Shown here one piece after another: positions 25,601 through 40,600 of a stretch of DNA of 64,000 nucleotides. Positions within the stretch are counted from its first letter, which is position 1; every line of letters starts with the position of its first letter. The position numbers were made by a program, and so were the translations under genes. This DNA is from Gibbula magus (taxonomy: Eukaryota; Mollusca; Gastropoda; Trochida; Trochidae), in assembly GCA_936450465.1 (NCBI GenBank), contig OW388291.1, positions 78,773,936 to 78,837,935 on the forward strand, in the 5' to 3' direction. The notes under the pieces are model-generated. The model worked only from the letters and a program-made list of their open reading frames with translations. It had not been told where the DNA came from and made no database searches.

Positions 25601-28600
25601 TATGTAACAAATATTCTTTACATACAACTTATATACACACAGTTTTTTGTTCGTCTTTCAGTATTAAACATTTTGAAAGTTTAATCTGAAAAATATTTGG
25701 CATTCAAATAATAAAGTTAAAGTCAACTGTGTATGTCTTTTGTTGGATAAATACCAACATACATGTATACAAATGAATTCATATTCGATCACTATTATCA
25801 ATATATAATTTAACGGTATACACTTTTCATGTAACGAATGTTATTCACGTGACACATAATTGATGTCACGTCGATCCTTAAAAGGCATTTTCTTTAATAA
25901 TGTTTAATTCGAATGTTGATAATAAAAGCATGTTATGTCATTATTCACCAAAATCCTATATGGTGAACCAATGACAATTGACCCCTGTAAGTGAATGTCT
26001 ATAATTGTAATACTCAATCTTTCCATTTTTTCTATTCCTTATACAACATTATTTCTATGATTTTAGCAGATATACATGTACATGTCAATGTTAATCTATT
26101 CTGACAAAATGTTATGAAATGGGCGTTCTAAGATGGCAAGGTATATGATATTGACAAATTACAAATTGTTTATATGAAAGCACTTTGTTAAGCACATATT
26201 TATGTTTGAAACACCATAGGTTATATTGGTTCTAGATCTGTTAAAGGTGATACGGAATAAAAATACAAAACAATCACAAGATATCGATCTGTATCAATGA
26301 AGCGCATCGATCTCTGCTGGGGGTCTGTTGACCAATAATAACGTCACCCGAGACTGTATCGAGGGGCTCCACAAATACACCGTGTTACCCGATCCTGTAT
26401 TGCAGTGAGTAATCCCGTGTATCAAATGATGCGTGTTGTATGATGGATCTAGTTACTGTTTATGCTTTGAACTAATCGTTACCAACAGTGAAAAATCAAA
26501 ACGTTAGCATACACGCCAACTGCAAATATTTATTGAAATTTCAAAGTACTTGGCTGACAAATATGAATAAAATGAATGTATAAAACACAAATATAAAGCT
26601 TTTAGGTAAAACCATTAACTGTAAACATGATCTTCTTCCATTTAGACATAGTCATAATTTATTAGAAGAGACACAATCGAGGAGTTGTTGTTTCTGTATA
26701 AGGTTCTATGTATTCTAAATCTGAGACTTTTTAACACCGAAAGAAGTGACTGTCGGGTAAAGCGGTACATATTGTTACAATATAATTCACACTATCTTAT
26801 ACCACAGATAGTTTATTGTGTATCCAATATGATATAACTACATGTGTCGGTTTCCAGGTACAATAGAAACACAATTAGAAATGAAGCAATCTCAATTACG
26901 TGTACGTTTAGCAATTACATATTCATATCTTTTTCGCTTCGACTATACTTTTGAAAGAATGAGTATGAAGGGAAATGCTTTATAAAAAAAATCAAATATG
27001 AAATATTAAAGGTGTTTTTGGATTAAATTTAATTACATTAATCCTCTTAATATATTAAATGCTTAGAGTATTGCACGAGTGAAGTGACTTGATGATTCTT
27101 CTTCGCTGTCGTGACGATTTGAGAAGTCAAGAAAACAGATATCAAGATATCAGATCACTCTTTTATTTACTATCTTGTTTTTTAAAGCGAAATAATTATT
27201 TTACTTATACGTATTTCATCATTTTCAAAATATATAAGCAGAAATTCAGGCAAGTTCTACGAAAGAAATTAAGAGATCCGTTTCAATCCACCCAATTATA
27301 CGTGTCCATGCTCATTACTCCCATATGAGGCATTCAGTATTAACTAATGATCTCTCAGTGCATATTTCATAGTTACAAAAGAAGCAGTTCAAGGAGTTTG
27401 TGTCCAGTTAACCCCAACTAACTCTGACACTGTAAGGTGTGTAACCACAGGGAACCCACTGAATAGCACACACTTAATCTCTGGGATACCTCTAGGTGTG
27501 TGAAGACTCGTGTGTCTCTCATCTACTAGGGTATAAATACCGTGGCATTTGTTCACTTGACATTAACCCAGTCAATTAGTACAATATTCATGTAAGTTGA
27601 CATACATCAGCCTACTACACGGTGTATTGGTAACAAACCCAGGTAGCCAAGAAGCGACAATAGACAAGTGTATAAACCAGTGGTATAATGACATGGTATA
27701 TAAACATGGTCAGATGAAAGGGTTTGTACAGAACACCGCTGTGGTTGTCATACTGTTACACCTTGTTCAGTCTGGATACCGTCCAACATGGTCTGTACAT
27801 CAACGCTCCTTGACGATATGTAATTTTGAAGTGTCTTATGTTTTACCTATATAACGTGTTACTATGAAACCCGATGAGATACTATTGTCCTCACATGGTA
27901 AGTATGATAGTATGTACCTTATAACCTTCTTGTTCTTACAATGGCTTTGTTAGTTACATGCTATCTCACTTGGTGAGTGTTACTATCTAGTGTATAAAGG
28001 TAACATAAGTTAATGATAATGCTATGTTTAAGATCATTTGTCAGAGATATGTGATTTTAGACTCGTGGGAGAATTCTGGTCTTTCAGTGAAGCAATAGTA
28101 TTCTTCTATAACACAGTTATACAGTATCACATTGACAGACAGATAGTACCCAAGATTCATAAAAGCATTGTACAAAGGTTAATTACTGGACTGGTTATGT
28201 GGTAACATGCTTTTATCTATATCTAGCTTGAGCATTGCATTGGTCGTCAACCTCCCATCACTTGGTTTCTAATATGGTCCATACTCTGGCTCTTCTCTAT
28301 ACGGACGGTTCTTCTTAACAAGTCACAATCATACTGGTGGCTATTTCAAAGGACATGGAAACTTGTTAGTTTTGTGGATTTTAAACCGTTATACTTACAT
28401 GTTGGATGACATGTGCGTGTCCACTGTGTGAAGCTGTATGAATACAGTTAAGGAACATGTTGATATTGTCAGTGTTAATCCAATCAATCCGTCTTGGTGA
28501 CATAGTAAGAAGAACTCACACTGGAATATATTGATGTCAACGCAAAAGGATAAATGACACTCATTGTATTTCACTTATAAGGAAAACTTATATATTTCAG

Positions 28601-31600
28601 TATACAATAATTTAATTTCTTGGAATGTATATTCAATTTGATACTATTGGTATAGTGTCAGTTATGCATGTATTTTGAAGATAGAGATCCCGCCATTGTC
28701 TGCTGTAGATAACAGTTCTACGTGCATTAAGGTTGCAAAGCTACACTGAATTTCAATGCAGTACCACCCATGGTTCGCTAGTTGCAGCCGATACTCGCAG
28801 GTTTTACCGCAATGCATAGCCACAACAAACAGCCTTGATATAATTGAAATAATCTTGAAAGCGGCTTTAAACACCAACTCACCTCACCTCACAGATAGAG
28901 ACATCCAGTGATGTAGGTTTCATGACGTAGACATCAAATATAACGTGTGTGTGTGACCATTGCGACTGCATCCAAAAACCCACTGAGTACCACTTAGAAC
29001 CAAGTAGGATCTTATAGTTCACCTTTCTATCTTGTAGGTCTATATATACATGTATATATATTGTAGGTCTGGACATCAGCGGGGAGAACCTAGAGGACCT
29101 TCTGGCTTATGATGACCTCTTCCTGGATTACTTCAACGCCTTCCTCTCTCTCCCGGTGAGATTCGTGCTTTCTTGGAGTACTTCGTTAAGGGGCATTTAG
29201 AAGTTGTTTAGATGAAGTTGTTTAGATGAAGTTGTTTAGATGAAGGAGAATGATATCTATGGATTTACAACTTCTTTATTACTGGAATGTGACGGGTTTT
29301 TGCACTAGTTTCACCGTTCTTGGAGTGATTTGTAAAGATTCGAATCCAATTCGAAGGACCCTTCTTCCGAAATACTAGAATATATACATATATGTGTTCA
29401 AAATTAGCTTACTGCTTAGCTTTTATCTTCACGATCAGATATCGGCTGACAATGTATTAATGATAATCGTCATTAATTAAATCTAAAAATGTGAAGATGA
29501 CACCTTCGGTATATGGATAATATGATAAGATGTGTTATTAATTTCTCGGCAAAAAGTTATTTAATTTTCATCTCAAATAATAATAATTTTAGCTCAAATA
29601 GTAAGTGACAGCTATCGATCAAGACTAACACCATTTTGTGTTTTTGGTTTTGTTTTGTCATTTGTCAAATAAAACGTTCAGCTGGCTTCTTTTCTAATGT
29701 ATGCACCTTGGAGATCCTTCAGGAGATCCTTGGAGGTCTATATCTTGAATCGTATTCTAAAGCTCTCCACACATGCATACCTCAGGTCAGTAGTAACAAC
29801 CTAGGCACATACAATGACTGATTTTCACGTTAATCATGTTTGTGTGCAGGTGTTTCCCCAAGCGCTGGGATACAACCGTCTGACTGGAGCGTTTGAGGAG
29901 GTGGATGTGAGCGACCTGCAGAGCTCCGTGTCAGGAGGCTATGTCTCACCATCAGTACACTATGGGGCAACCACGGCAGAATGCGATAACATGCTCAAGT
30001 GGGCCCGGGAGGAAAGGTTGCCTCTCTTCCTCAGGTGAGCCTATCATAGAACCTGCCTTGATGTCGTACTGTTTGGAGATACGTTATTTGGTAATAAATG
30101 TTGTTTGTATGTGACATATGCACTTATATTGTTGTCAACCTGATCAAATAACGACTTGAACATATATTATGAATATATTGCGTTATTTTATCTTTTACGT
30201 ACGATCTACGGTTTTTCAATAATATGTGGCTTATCTTCTTGCGAAAAGAATTTCTAAATTTTCCCAAAAAGTCGAATTTTGGTTTGAGTCAATGGATTTC
30301 TGGTGTTTCTTTTACTGGAGGTGTTAGTTAATCATGTTTGTGTCTCCTTCAGAACACAGGTATTCCGGGAGTTGAAGCTGTGTAAGCTGCTCCTGAGGCC
30401 CTTAGACGACCGAAATACGGCAAGTCGCAACTCGAGTCGTGAGTTGCGTGGGTACAGCAGACAGTCTGAGAGCTATGTGTCAAGCCTCAGCAACAGCGCC
30501 GACAACAGTGCAGGGGACGAACTTGACGATGAGTTTGGCTTCCAGGAACTCAGACACTCGGCGCTGTACAGATTCCGCCGACCCGGAAGTAAAGCGCTTA
30601 GTGACCCCGCTGGAAGAGTTTATTATGACAGTGAGTTATCTCCCCTTATGACATTTTGTTGTGCATAGTGTTAGCAATCGTTTGATTCAATGAAATATCA
30701 CTGCGCAGATTAATTTTGCTTAGACTAAATGTTGTTCTATCATGGCTTATCACATAGATTCAGTGGATGACGGACATGGAAGATAACTGAACTACATTTC
30801 ATGTTCAATGATGTTCAGTCTAAAGATAAAGAAATCAAGTTGTAGAAAGAGCTAAAAAAAAGCAACCTCAACTCGTAGTGTTTAAAATATTACAAATATT
30901 ACTAATAAACGTTTAAGATGTTACAATATTAAGATAACGTTATGTTTCCAAGCAAAACTAAGTGAATCGAGAAGAAATGTTGATATTAAATTCAAACACC
31001 ATGATAGTTCGAGTATGCGTGAAAGAAGTTGACCTTGGACCTATTACCGAACAATTCACATGGCTACATGGCACAAATCTAGTAAAATCTTACCTGGGAC
31101 CCTATATCCCAAATCTCATTATCTCAGCAATGGATAAGACGGTTTAAACAATACTTTATGTAACATATCATCATATGATAGCATGTACGTTACTTGAGCA
31201 CGTTTGTTGTAGATAGTTCCTGCAATTATTTTAACAAACGTTTATAACTGCTAGGTTGTTAAAACGCTTCTTCCTTTATTTCAGTAAATGTTTCAGTCAT
31301 ATGTTGTTTTCATGATCTGAATCTGGTTCTGGATTATTTTCTCCAAATTTGGAGGATAAATAAATAATAATTCAATATGTACCCCTTTACTTAGCAATGT
31401 GCCTGACCGTTTTGGTAATTTTTTCATAAAACTGGGTCTGAGTCAACCGTCCCATAACCCAATATGTACCCCAGTACTCAATCATGTACCTGACTGTGAA
31501 GTGACAGTGAGCTTCTCCCCACCAGCCCTCTCCTCGTGTGGAGTTATCTACCCACGTGTGCAGGCAACATCAAGTAGATAAATACGCCAACTTCAGGTCC

Positions 31601-34600
31601 AAACTTCACATTCTTTGATCTTGGAGAGTATAAAGTTTCTACAATCTTCAATTTAAACCAAACAATGATAGGATTGAGATGTCAAACTTGGTTTTGCTCT
31701 GTCACTTACATTGCACTTGAAAAGATTTATGGATAGAAATACGTTTATCGCTGAGGTGTTACATAGTCCGATAGCGATGGGTAAATAAGGTTTAACTTAG
31801 TATATGAACAACTTTATGTAACATGTACATAAGATTCAAAGAATGCGATGTCGTAATCATTTGATAAGGCGATAAATACTGCAAATGTAAACTTACATCA
31901 AATATAGTGTTGGTATACGTAACTTACAACGGTACAGGAACGAAAATGGTGTAAGATCTTTAAGACATTTTGAACTCCTGTTTGTTGTTCAAAATATCCC
32001 AAAATACAACAAATACGCAATTCTAGTCTCTTACGTACCCATAACACAACCAATAGGCGAACGACCAAACGATTGGAAAGATATGCGTTATATCTGTTCA
32101 ATTAGGTACACATTGATTGCATTCATTAGCTATAGATGATGGAGGTCAACATTCTTTCTTTGTGAGGATGACCGTGTGTTGGAAAAACAATACTCAAACT
32201 TGCTGCCCGGACCCTCTATCCTAGCTCCCTGACTGTGTTCATCTTCCCAGCCTTCTGTTGCATTAGGATAACCATGTAATTTACCTGATATTATGACAGA
32301 ATCTTGGCAAAACTTACATTAAGATTTTATAGTGAAATAGGTATTCCTGTCGATGGAAAATATTGTTTTAAAGACGCCCTCAGACGGAAACGACCAACTA
32401 AATGTTTGTTATATAATTGGTGACTAGGCGTTTAAACCTTACGAGTATCAAATACGTTTTATGTGTCTGGAAGTTTTAAAGGTAATAAATTTTCAAAGAT
32501 CATCGTCAGTATGACCGAACGTCATCCCAGTGAGTCCATTTTCTTGCACTAATCTCAAAATCACTGGTATTTTCAAACACGTCGTGGGAATGTGCATGCC
32601 AACATAACTCTGGCTCACTCCACATAACGAAGTGATATACTAATGATTTCCACATGATTCCGGATTTTCTTTCAGCTCAATCTAGTTGTTCTATAGTTAT
32701 TTTATACTAATTTTTTTAATTTTTTTGTTATCATATCCCGATTTAGCTTTTTATACCCCCAAAGCAGTTGCCATGACATCTTAACCAGAAGACGACATCT
32801 TTAATACTCTTGATACTGGCTGTTTTTCACAAATGTGTATTTATATGCACATTTTATTCCTTTTACATTGTAAAGCGTCCAAAGAACAGCCTAGCTGAAA
32901 CTCAGTGCTACAGAAGTTGATTATTTCTTAGCATTGAATTTGTATACGTCATTTACATCTCTCTCGTAAACTACCAAGTGATTGGTCGTATGCATGTTTA
33001 TACACGTTATATATGGTATTTTAATACCTTTATACAAGCTTTATAAGCTACGAGTCAGAAATACAATGATCTTCTTCTTCTATGGCATCTTCCAATAATA
33101 CATGTACATAGAAAATATCGTTGCATTAATCAATGATTTGTTTCGCCAGTGGATGACGGCTACAGTGATGAGACAGACACAGGGTCCACCGCCTCTCTGA
33201 ACAAGACTGCCCCTCCCGTCCCCCAGCGACACACCAGCACGGGTGTTCACCGAGACAAGGGGAGCCTCACAGCCCGGGAGACCTACTCGTCCGGCCACAC
33301 GGGTACCTCTCCATACAAGACAGACCAGGCCTCGTCTAAACGTGCTGCAAGGTAATACACTATCATCCTATACATGATATACAATGTCATCAGATTTGTC
33401 TGCGAACTTTGAATAATATCGAATGTTATGAATGACTCATTATTATACCCCGCTACGAAGTAGTCGGGGGTATATGGCGGTCAGCATGTCCCTCCGTGCG
33501 TCCGTGCGGTTTTTGTTCCGCTCATAATTCTGAAACCAGTTGCTCAAATTTTACGAAACTTGATATGTACAATCGCTATGATGTATACATCTGCCTTGTG
33601 TATGTTTAATACCCTCATTTGCATAATGTATGCACATTTTCTCAGTTTTTCGACTTCACCATTGACACCTTTGTTCCAGTCATAACTCAGACACTAATTG
33701 TTCAAATGTTACGAAACTTGATACACTGTGATGTGTACATCTGCCTTTTGTATGTTTCATACCAACATTTGCATAATTTATGCAAAGTTTCTTCATATTT
33801 CGACTTCGTCTTTCACACTTTTCTGTCCCACTCATAACTCAGACACCAATTGTTCAAATGTTACGAACCTTGATGTTTTTAACCACTGATGTGTACATAT
33901 GTCATTTGTATATTTCTTACCCTCATTTGCATATTTGTATATTTCATACCCTCATTTGCATATGTAATGCAAATTTTCTCAATTTTTCGACATTTACCTC
34001 TAAAGCACTCTTACAAATATATCTAAGAAGACATACTTACTATGAAGACATATATACTCTGCTCTTATATATACTTCTGTGGTCTGTTCATACAAAAGAC
34101 TAAACATTGATGTCTTTTTGCTATTTTAAAACATTTTTTCTTTGACCAATGTTAAAAGCGGGGGTATATGAGTGAGCAGTGCTAACTATTTCTACTATAA
34201 CTAGTGCTTTCTGTCAATTTTTTAAATTACAAAATCTAAAAAAAACTCCATTTAAATTACATTATAAGCTCTTTAAAAAACGTTTTATTACTAATTCAAA
34301 TTATGTTGCCCATATGACTCTTTATAATAATATTCATTTGCGATTTGATAGACTGCGATTTGATTTTAGCTGATTTTAAAAAGCCCAATTGAATTTCAAT
34401 GAAACAGAAGAAAAAGAAAATGGAAAATAATGTTTTATTTGGTATGAGTTTTTGTTAGCTTCTATCTTCAAAGATATATGCACAAACGTAATAATTGTTG
34501 TGATCAAAATGTTTAATACGATATCTAAGAAGACATTTACAACTTTCATTGTAATTTTTTGTTGATAGTTTGTTAATTGACAATATCGTTTACTATTTTA

Positions 34601-37600
34601 CAGAGTATCATCAGAAGTTGAAGTTTTCCCTGCAAAAAAAGGTAACATTAATAAGTGAACATTGTCATCTTCATGATAATATTGACGTCATTTCAAACGA
34701 AACTCCTACAACAGTGCAAAACCAAAGGTACGATAACCCTCGTTCCCTATAAACCCATTGTTAAAAGGTAATCGGAACTAAAGAGTGTCTGTCTATTTGC
34801 AGGAGGTCGATGTGGATCCTCCAGGTACGTGAAGCGAGCGCCATATTCCTCTACAGAAGAGGCCTTCTTACGTGGAGCCAGGTGAGGCCTCTCTGTTCTT
34901 GGACATAAAGATTGACAAGTTACTAAACATAGCACAGAAATTCATATTTTATTGTTTCAATACCATATGCAGTGGTCAAAATCGAAAGTATATGGGTCAA
35001 AGGTCTTGGATACAATACACTTTTGTCTTGTCTTATAAGGAGAAAGGTACAGTCAAAGTTAAGTGGTTTTGCGTGTAGTGCATCAGTCTGTAGGTTGTAT
35101 GAACCAACTTGATATCCAATTTGTTCTATCCGCACATCGATATCACACATGGATTCCATAAGTTTCAGGGAACAACTGGGATATGCTTAATCTATCTGGT
35201 ATTAAAACAAATCCATTTATATGGTGTTTTTGTGGTACACTGTCCCTGGTTCCCCGGAGTCCTGTCACATCCCATCCCATCCCATCCCATCTCATCCCAT
35301 CCCATCCCATCCCATCAAATCCCGACCCGACCCGTCCCGTCCCTACCCATCCCATCCCGTCCCGTCCCTACCCATCCCATTCCATCCCATCCAATCCCGA
35401 CCCGTCCCGTCCCTACCCATCCCATCCCATCCAATCCCGACCCGTCCCGTCCCTACCCATCCCATCCCGTCCCGTCCCTACCCATCCCATCCCGTCCCGT
35501 CCCGTCCCTACCCATCCCATCCCATCCCATCCAATCCCATCCAATCCCGTCCCGTCCCTACCCATCCCATCCCGTCGCCTATACACGGAATCCGAGTGTC
35601 ATTTCAATTTGTTTTTGACATGTTCCTCAGAGCTCTCTCAGCTCCCATCAACTACGAGGAGTTTTTGAAGATGCCCTTCATGAATGACTTCGACGCTCTA
35701 TTTGGCGAGGTGGAGCCCGAGCCCGCTGGTCAGCCCTTTGTCCAGTTCGAGGATGACCGGTCCGAAGACGAGAAGACAGAGACGGATGTCCGCAACATGG
35801 AAGGGAGACTCAAGATGTCTCTCCAGCAGATGAAAGAACAGGTTCTGGGAACGGTAAGTGACAGCTTTATCGTAGTGTGGATAGTGTCTGCCAGGACTGT
35901 TTGACTCATTGCAATTGGTTTACATCATAATGGGTCAAATAGTTGAAAGGAAATGTGACACAATGCGGAATGCGATTATATTTTTCAAAAGTCTCTTCTG
36001 ACACAATCCACAAGGCACCGCGGTAATTTGTTCTGTGTTTCTGGATGAAACGATACACGTTACTTTACTAAAATTGGAAAATAATGTTTGTTCATGTCTA
36101 TTATGATATTTGAATTCTGCTGTACATGCAGCTGTCGGGTATGGAGTCGTTCAAAGCGTTCCTGCACGGTACAGCAGGCCTGAGTCTACTCAACTTCTGG
36201 CTGGACTGTGAGTTCTACAAGGACTCCACTGAGGATGTGGACGACGATGCTTCCCTCGAGGCCAGGAACAGGCTCTTCAGGTCGGGACAAGGGAGTTAAC
36301 TTATCACTTGTGCATTGATTGGTCTACCGCTAAATAACATTGACCAACATATACTAAATGTTCACTTGCTTTCGTTCACACACTGTGACATGCATGTAGT
36401 GTGTTGATAATGTTGCATGTTTTGTTTTCAACCTATGCTTTCACATAGGAAATTCAATAAGTCATGAATAGTTGAAGTTCAACAGTGCATCGTTGCAGTT
36501 GAGACGGCTTCACTGTTTCACATCGTGCTAATTACTGAATGATCTCTCAAAGACGTTATCTCCATGAATGAACAGTACATGGTTATCGTTGGTGCTAATG
36601 CCCTGCCATAGCTCATATATCTGGTGTCATTACTGTTACCCGCCTCCCTTAGAGATTTGTTCTTTCATTGTTAATGTGGATAAAGAAATAAGAACTATAA
36701 TAAATATTAGTAATTGTTCTATAAATAACAATGAGACTTTAATAACCTAGCAACTTTCCTTTCATTAAACATCGAGCCGAGATCCTTAGGTTCATTAGAT
36801 CCTTAGATTCATTATATTTTGGACCAATAGATCATTGACGAGGACATTAACCTTCCTTTATTAAAATCCAAATATTGTTATAGCCTTACATATCGAATCG
36901 TTTTATCTACATTTTTAGAGACAAATCTGAGATCATATGAATCGATCCATTATTGAAAAAGTACGATGAAGACAACAACAGGAAGACGTCACAAGTGTTA
37001 ACAATTTGAGTTCCCCACGTTACAGAGACATCCAGGACAAGTACCGCCTGAACCTGACGGTGGACGCCAAGAACCAGATCAGCAAGTCGGCCTCCAACAT
37101 GGGCCTGAGTCACACCATCTTCCTCCGCACCCAATACGACGTGCTGAGACGCATCAGAGCCTACTGGGTACCCAGGTTCCTGCTACACTGCGAGAGGAGC
37201 AAAACATTCAGGTGATATAACTGACGGAAACGTTAGCGGAAATCATTGTGTAGATTTTTTTGGACTGAAGCTTATTGTACTTGTAATGATGCCCTAGTTA
37301 CCAAAGTTCCTCATTCAAGGAGCCTTCAAAAGATATAACTTTATTGACTGAAGCTTAGTCTCTATCTGAGATGTGTTGGTCTCTGCTGGGAGTGTACAGG
37401 TCATTATCATAGCTTACATAATCAACAACATATACCGAGTAGATTAGCCATACTCAGGCTAGGTATCTCTTCTAGTTTATAGTAGCACAGTGCATAGCCA
37501 ACCAATGTGTCATGGAAAGGAAAGATATTTCTGAAGTCAACAGTGTAACGTGTCAGTATGATCAAAAAACTGTCTTGAAACCAATTCCTTATATTCATAG

Positions 37601-40600
37601 AGTTCTAAGGCAATGTAGGTCACTTGCTTCACGTAGTGTTTGTGATCAGTGTTCCACAGCACGGACATTGGTGCAGGTGTTTTATTCACATGTATGTATT
37701 GTATTAGGCAAGTATGAGAGTGAATGCCAAAAAACCAATGAACCATTCTTAACCACGCAAATCCCAAGTCTTCATCTGTCTAACAACCTTTATGTATGTT
37801 CCAGCCCTGACCCCCAGAGCACCCTGTGGGCAATGAAGAAAGTGATGCCCAAGAACCAGGTTCCCTTCTTTCCGTCCATCTCCCTGGTCCGCTCCATGCC
37901 GCTCCGTCCTGATGACGTCATGTCCTCCACCCTCACCTCCACCTGGGACAACGTGAACAAGGCCAACAGCAGCAGGGACATCATGTCCGTGGGCAGCAGG
38001 AGGCCCTCTTCTCTCGTCCTGCATAATGGGTGTGTAGTCTTGTGCTAGATTTACCTCTCTTTAATGAAAGTTGAAGATATTTTCAAATTTTAAGATGTTA
38101 ATATGAGAAAAAGGATCTGACATTTCCAGAACACTAAGTTTGTAGTCTTGTTATATAAGAACCAGTATTTATGAAAATATAACTTCTTTATTCAGTGAGC
38201 AGGTCGTTTATATACAGATGCTTGTATCGTTTTATATAGTACTGGATTTGACCTTTATGTCATATAAGTGTTTGGAATATAACCTAGTGCCTATATTCAG
38301 CTCTCTTTCCCTCCCAATATTGTAAGTCATGTTAATATATAGTACTTAAAATCACCTTCAAGCCAAGAGAACTTTGCAAATAGGAGAGAACACAATATAT
38401 TTTTTAATTCGTATTCTATTGTGCTCACGGTTGCAAAATAAGCATAGTACAGGAGAGTATTTACTGTATTACATCCATACGTAAGCAGCTGATTTTATGC
38501 ACATGATGGTTCAATGTACACGATTAAGGGACAACATGATGCAAGTGTTTTAGACGAAATCCGAAGGGTAGTATTATTTTCTACAAAGTATAATATTCTA
38601 TATTTCAGCCCATTTGAAAAATATTGTACACTATCCCGTGAAATCCTTATAATTAAATGTGAAAATCAGGTCGATTTTACTTTAACAAATGGTCTTTACC
38701 AGTTGTACTTTTACCAAGCATATACTGTTACTTTGTATTTCCAATAACCAACTACCTCATGCCGCCTATTGCAATTTATTACCTACGGCGGCAATCATAT
38801 CGGGGTTCATATTTTTCATACGATGCCCTAGGGCAACATATCACTTTGTCATGGTGACGTGACGTCATAAACAATGCTATGACGTCACGTTTCGTCTATG
38901 ACGTTGCGTTCTAAATGCGCGACGGCGGGTCGCCAGCCTATGATTGAAAGTGGATATTAGCGTGTTTTAATTAATTTCACGACTACGGTAATAAACAGAA
39001 TATTATATTCGTGTCTATGCCATACTATGTTTACGACACCCGTGCCGAATATCGGTATATCCCTCGCTCTCGCTCGGGAAATACTAATATTCAGGCACTC
39101 GTGTCGTAAACATAGTATGACATAGACACTCATATAATATCCTCGATATAACTTTGCTATTGCGTTTACTTCAATCTAGTTAAAATTAGCTGTATTAAAT
39201 GTCCCCTTATAGCAGACGCATAGCAGTACAGGTAGTTTTTACTAGATTAGAAGCAAGTATCTTCATTATCATATATTATATCTACAAATGTCTCCATACG
39301 TTTAATATAAAGCTTTTGAATATAAGCATTTCACTTTGTTTCCTTCTAGTTTGTGTTACTTCAGGTAAGGTGATACGTTGTATGATATTCGATATCGTTC
39401 TGTGATGAAACAACTAACTAACATTAATATTTCCTTTACTGTTCTAATTATTTCAATGTTTGATCTCACTCACACAAACTGACATTTTTTAACGTCACAG
39501 TGAACAAATTGCTTGTGTTTTACACGTGTTTGAAACTCTCTGATAGCACCAATTAAAATTTTAGAAGAAAACTTCAAATGTTATCTTTATGCACTAGTTT
39601 AGATATAAGATATTGACGCATTTTATAACTCTAATAATGTGTTATTTGGATTCACACTTACATATTCTTGTACGTTTTCAAAACTAGGCTTTTAAAAGGA
39701 TTCGAACTCACACCTTCACGAGCTAACAGTGAATGATCCAGCCACCTAACCTATCTCTAAAAGGAAGTCAATTAATTGGTGGTTTAAGTAAATTCGCTTC
39801 TATTATATATGAAGATTATTTTCCTCTCAATGCATTAAGAATGGCACATCATTACATTGTGCTTTGCACATCATTCGACTATTTGTTACAACCCTGTGAC
39901 TATTCAATAACTTGGATGAATATCAGTATGGTTACATGCATTTTAAGTAACAACATGTAATTATGTTAAAATTTGTCGGCTATACAAAATTTAGGTATTG
40001 AAAAATGATACATCACTTAGTTGCTTTAGATATAAGGGGAAATAAGACTATTTACATAATGCAAGATACATTCAAGATGATGTTTTATTCTCTATTATTG
40101 TACTTTATGAGTATTCATTGTATTATTATGGTGTTCATCTATTCATCTTTGTTACAATCTTACTGAAGCAGAACAAGTAGAGAAGTGGTAGAGAGAGGGA
40201 AGAAAACATTTAAATTTATAGTTGACATTCCAATTGATATGTTGATATGAAAGAGTTGATATGTTTTATAAAATCTGGTGTTTTTGTCAGTTGTTGTCTA
40301 TACCTTCATTCTCTGCTCATAGGGGTTATTTAGGTATTTCTTCCTACGTAATCATGTGACAAATTAATCGTTTCCGTGGTTTGCAATAGAGAATCCTGAT
40401 TGGTTGCGAACAAAGTTAGCTTTGCAATCAGCGACGTGAGTGAACATTGTAATTTTGGTCTGGTCTGGTAGCGTTTACAAGACGTGAGTTCCTTCAACTG
40501 TGCTAATTTATATTCCTTACAAGACAAGGGTCAATCGGAGATGTTAGACCATATTTTATTGGATAGAAATAAGAACATTTTCACCACTAGAAATATGGCC

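Larger units (their letters stand above)
22617..29066 (+). other. RGS22 intron 1 (6.45 kb)
   Basis: It contains the hairpin repeat at 23642-23744 and the GTGA-run element at 24203-24282. The rest is AT-rich with no further exon that I could support. Frames at 25096-25689 and 27597-27854 lack conserved motifs. Confidence 0.55.

Noticed and set aside
33080..33298. 72-codon frame on the - strand over exon 5
   Set aside because: Antisense shadow of the GC-richer RGS22 exon.
35109..35904. Three long proline/serine/histidine-rich open frames (up to 227 codons)
   Set aside because: They are translations of the CCCAT/CCCGT pentamer array, open in every frame because the unit has no stop; only the part from 35631 is real coding sequence (RGS22 exon 8).
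37512..38048. 178-codon open frame starting in intron 10
   Set aside because: Only 37805-38029 is exon; the upstream part is intron that happens to be open.
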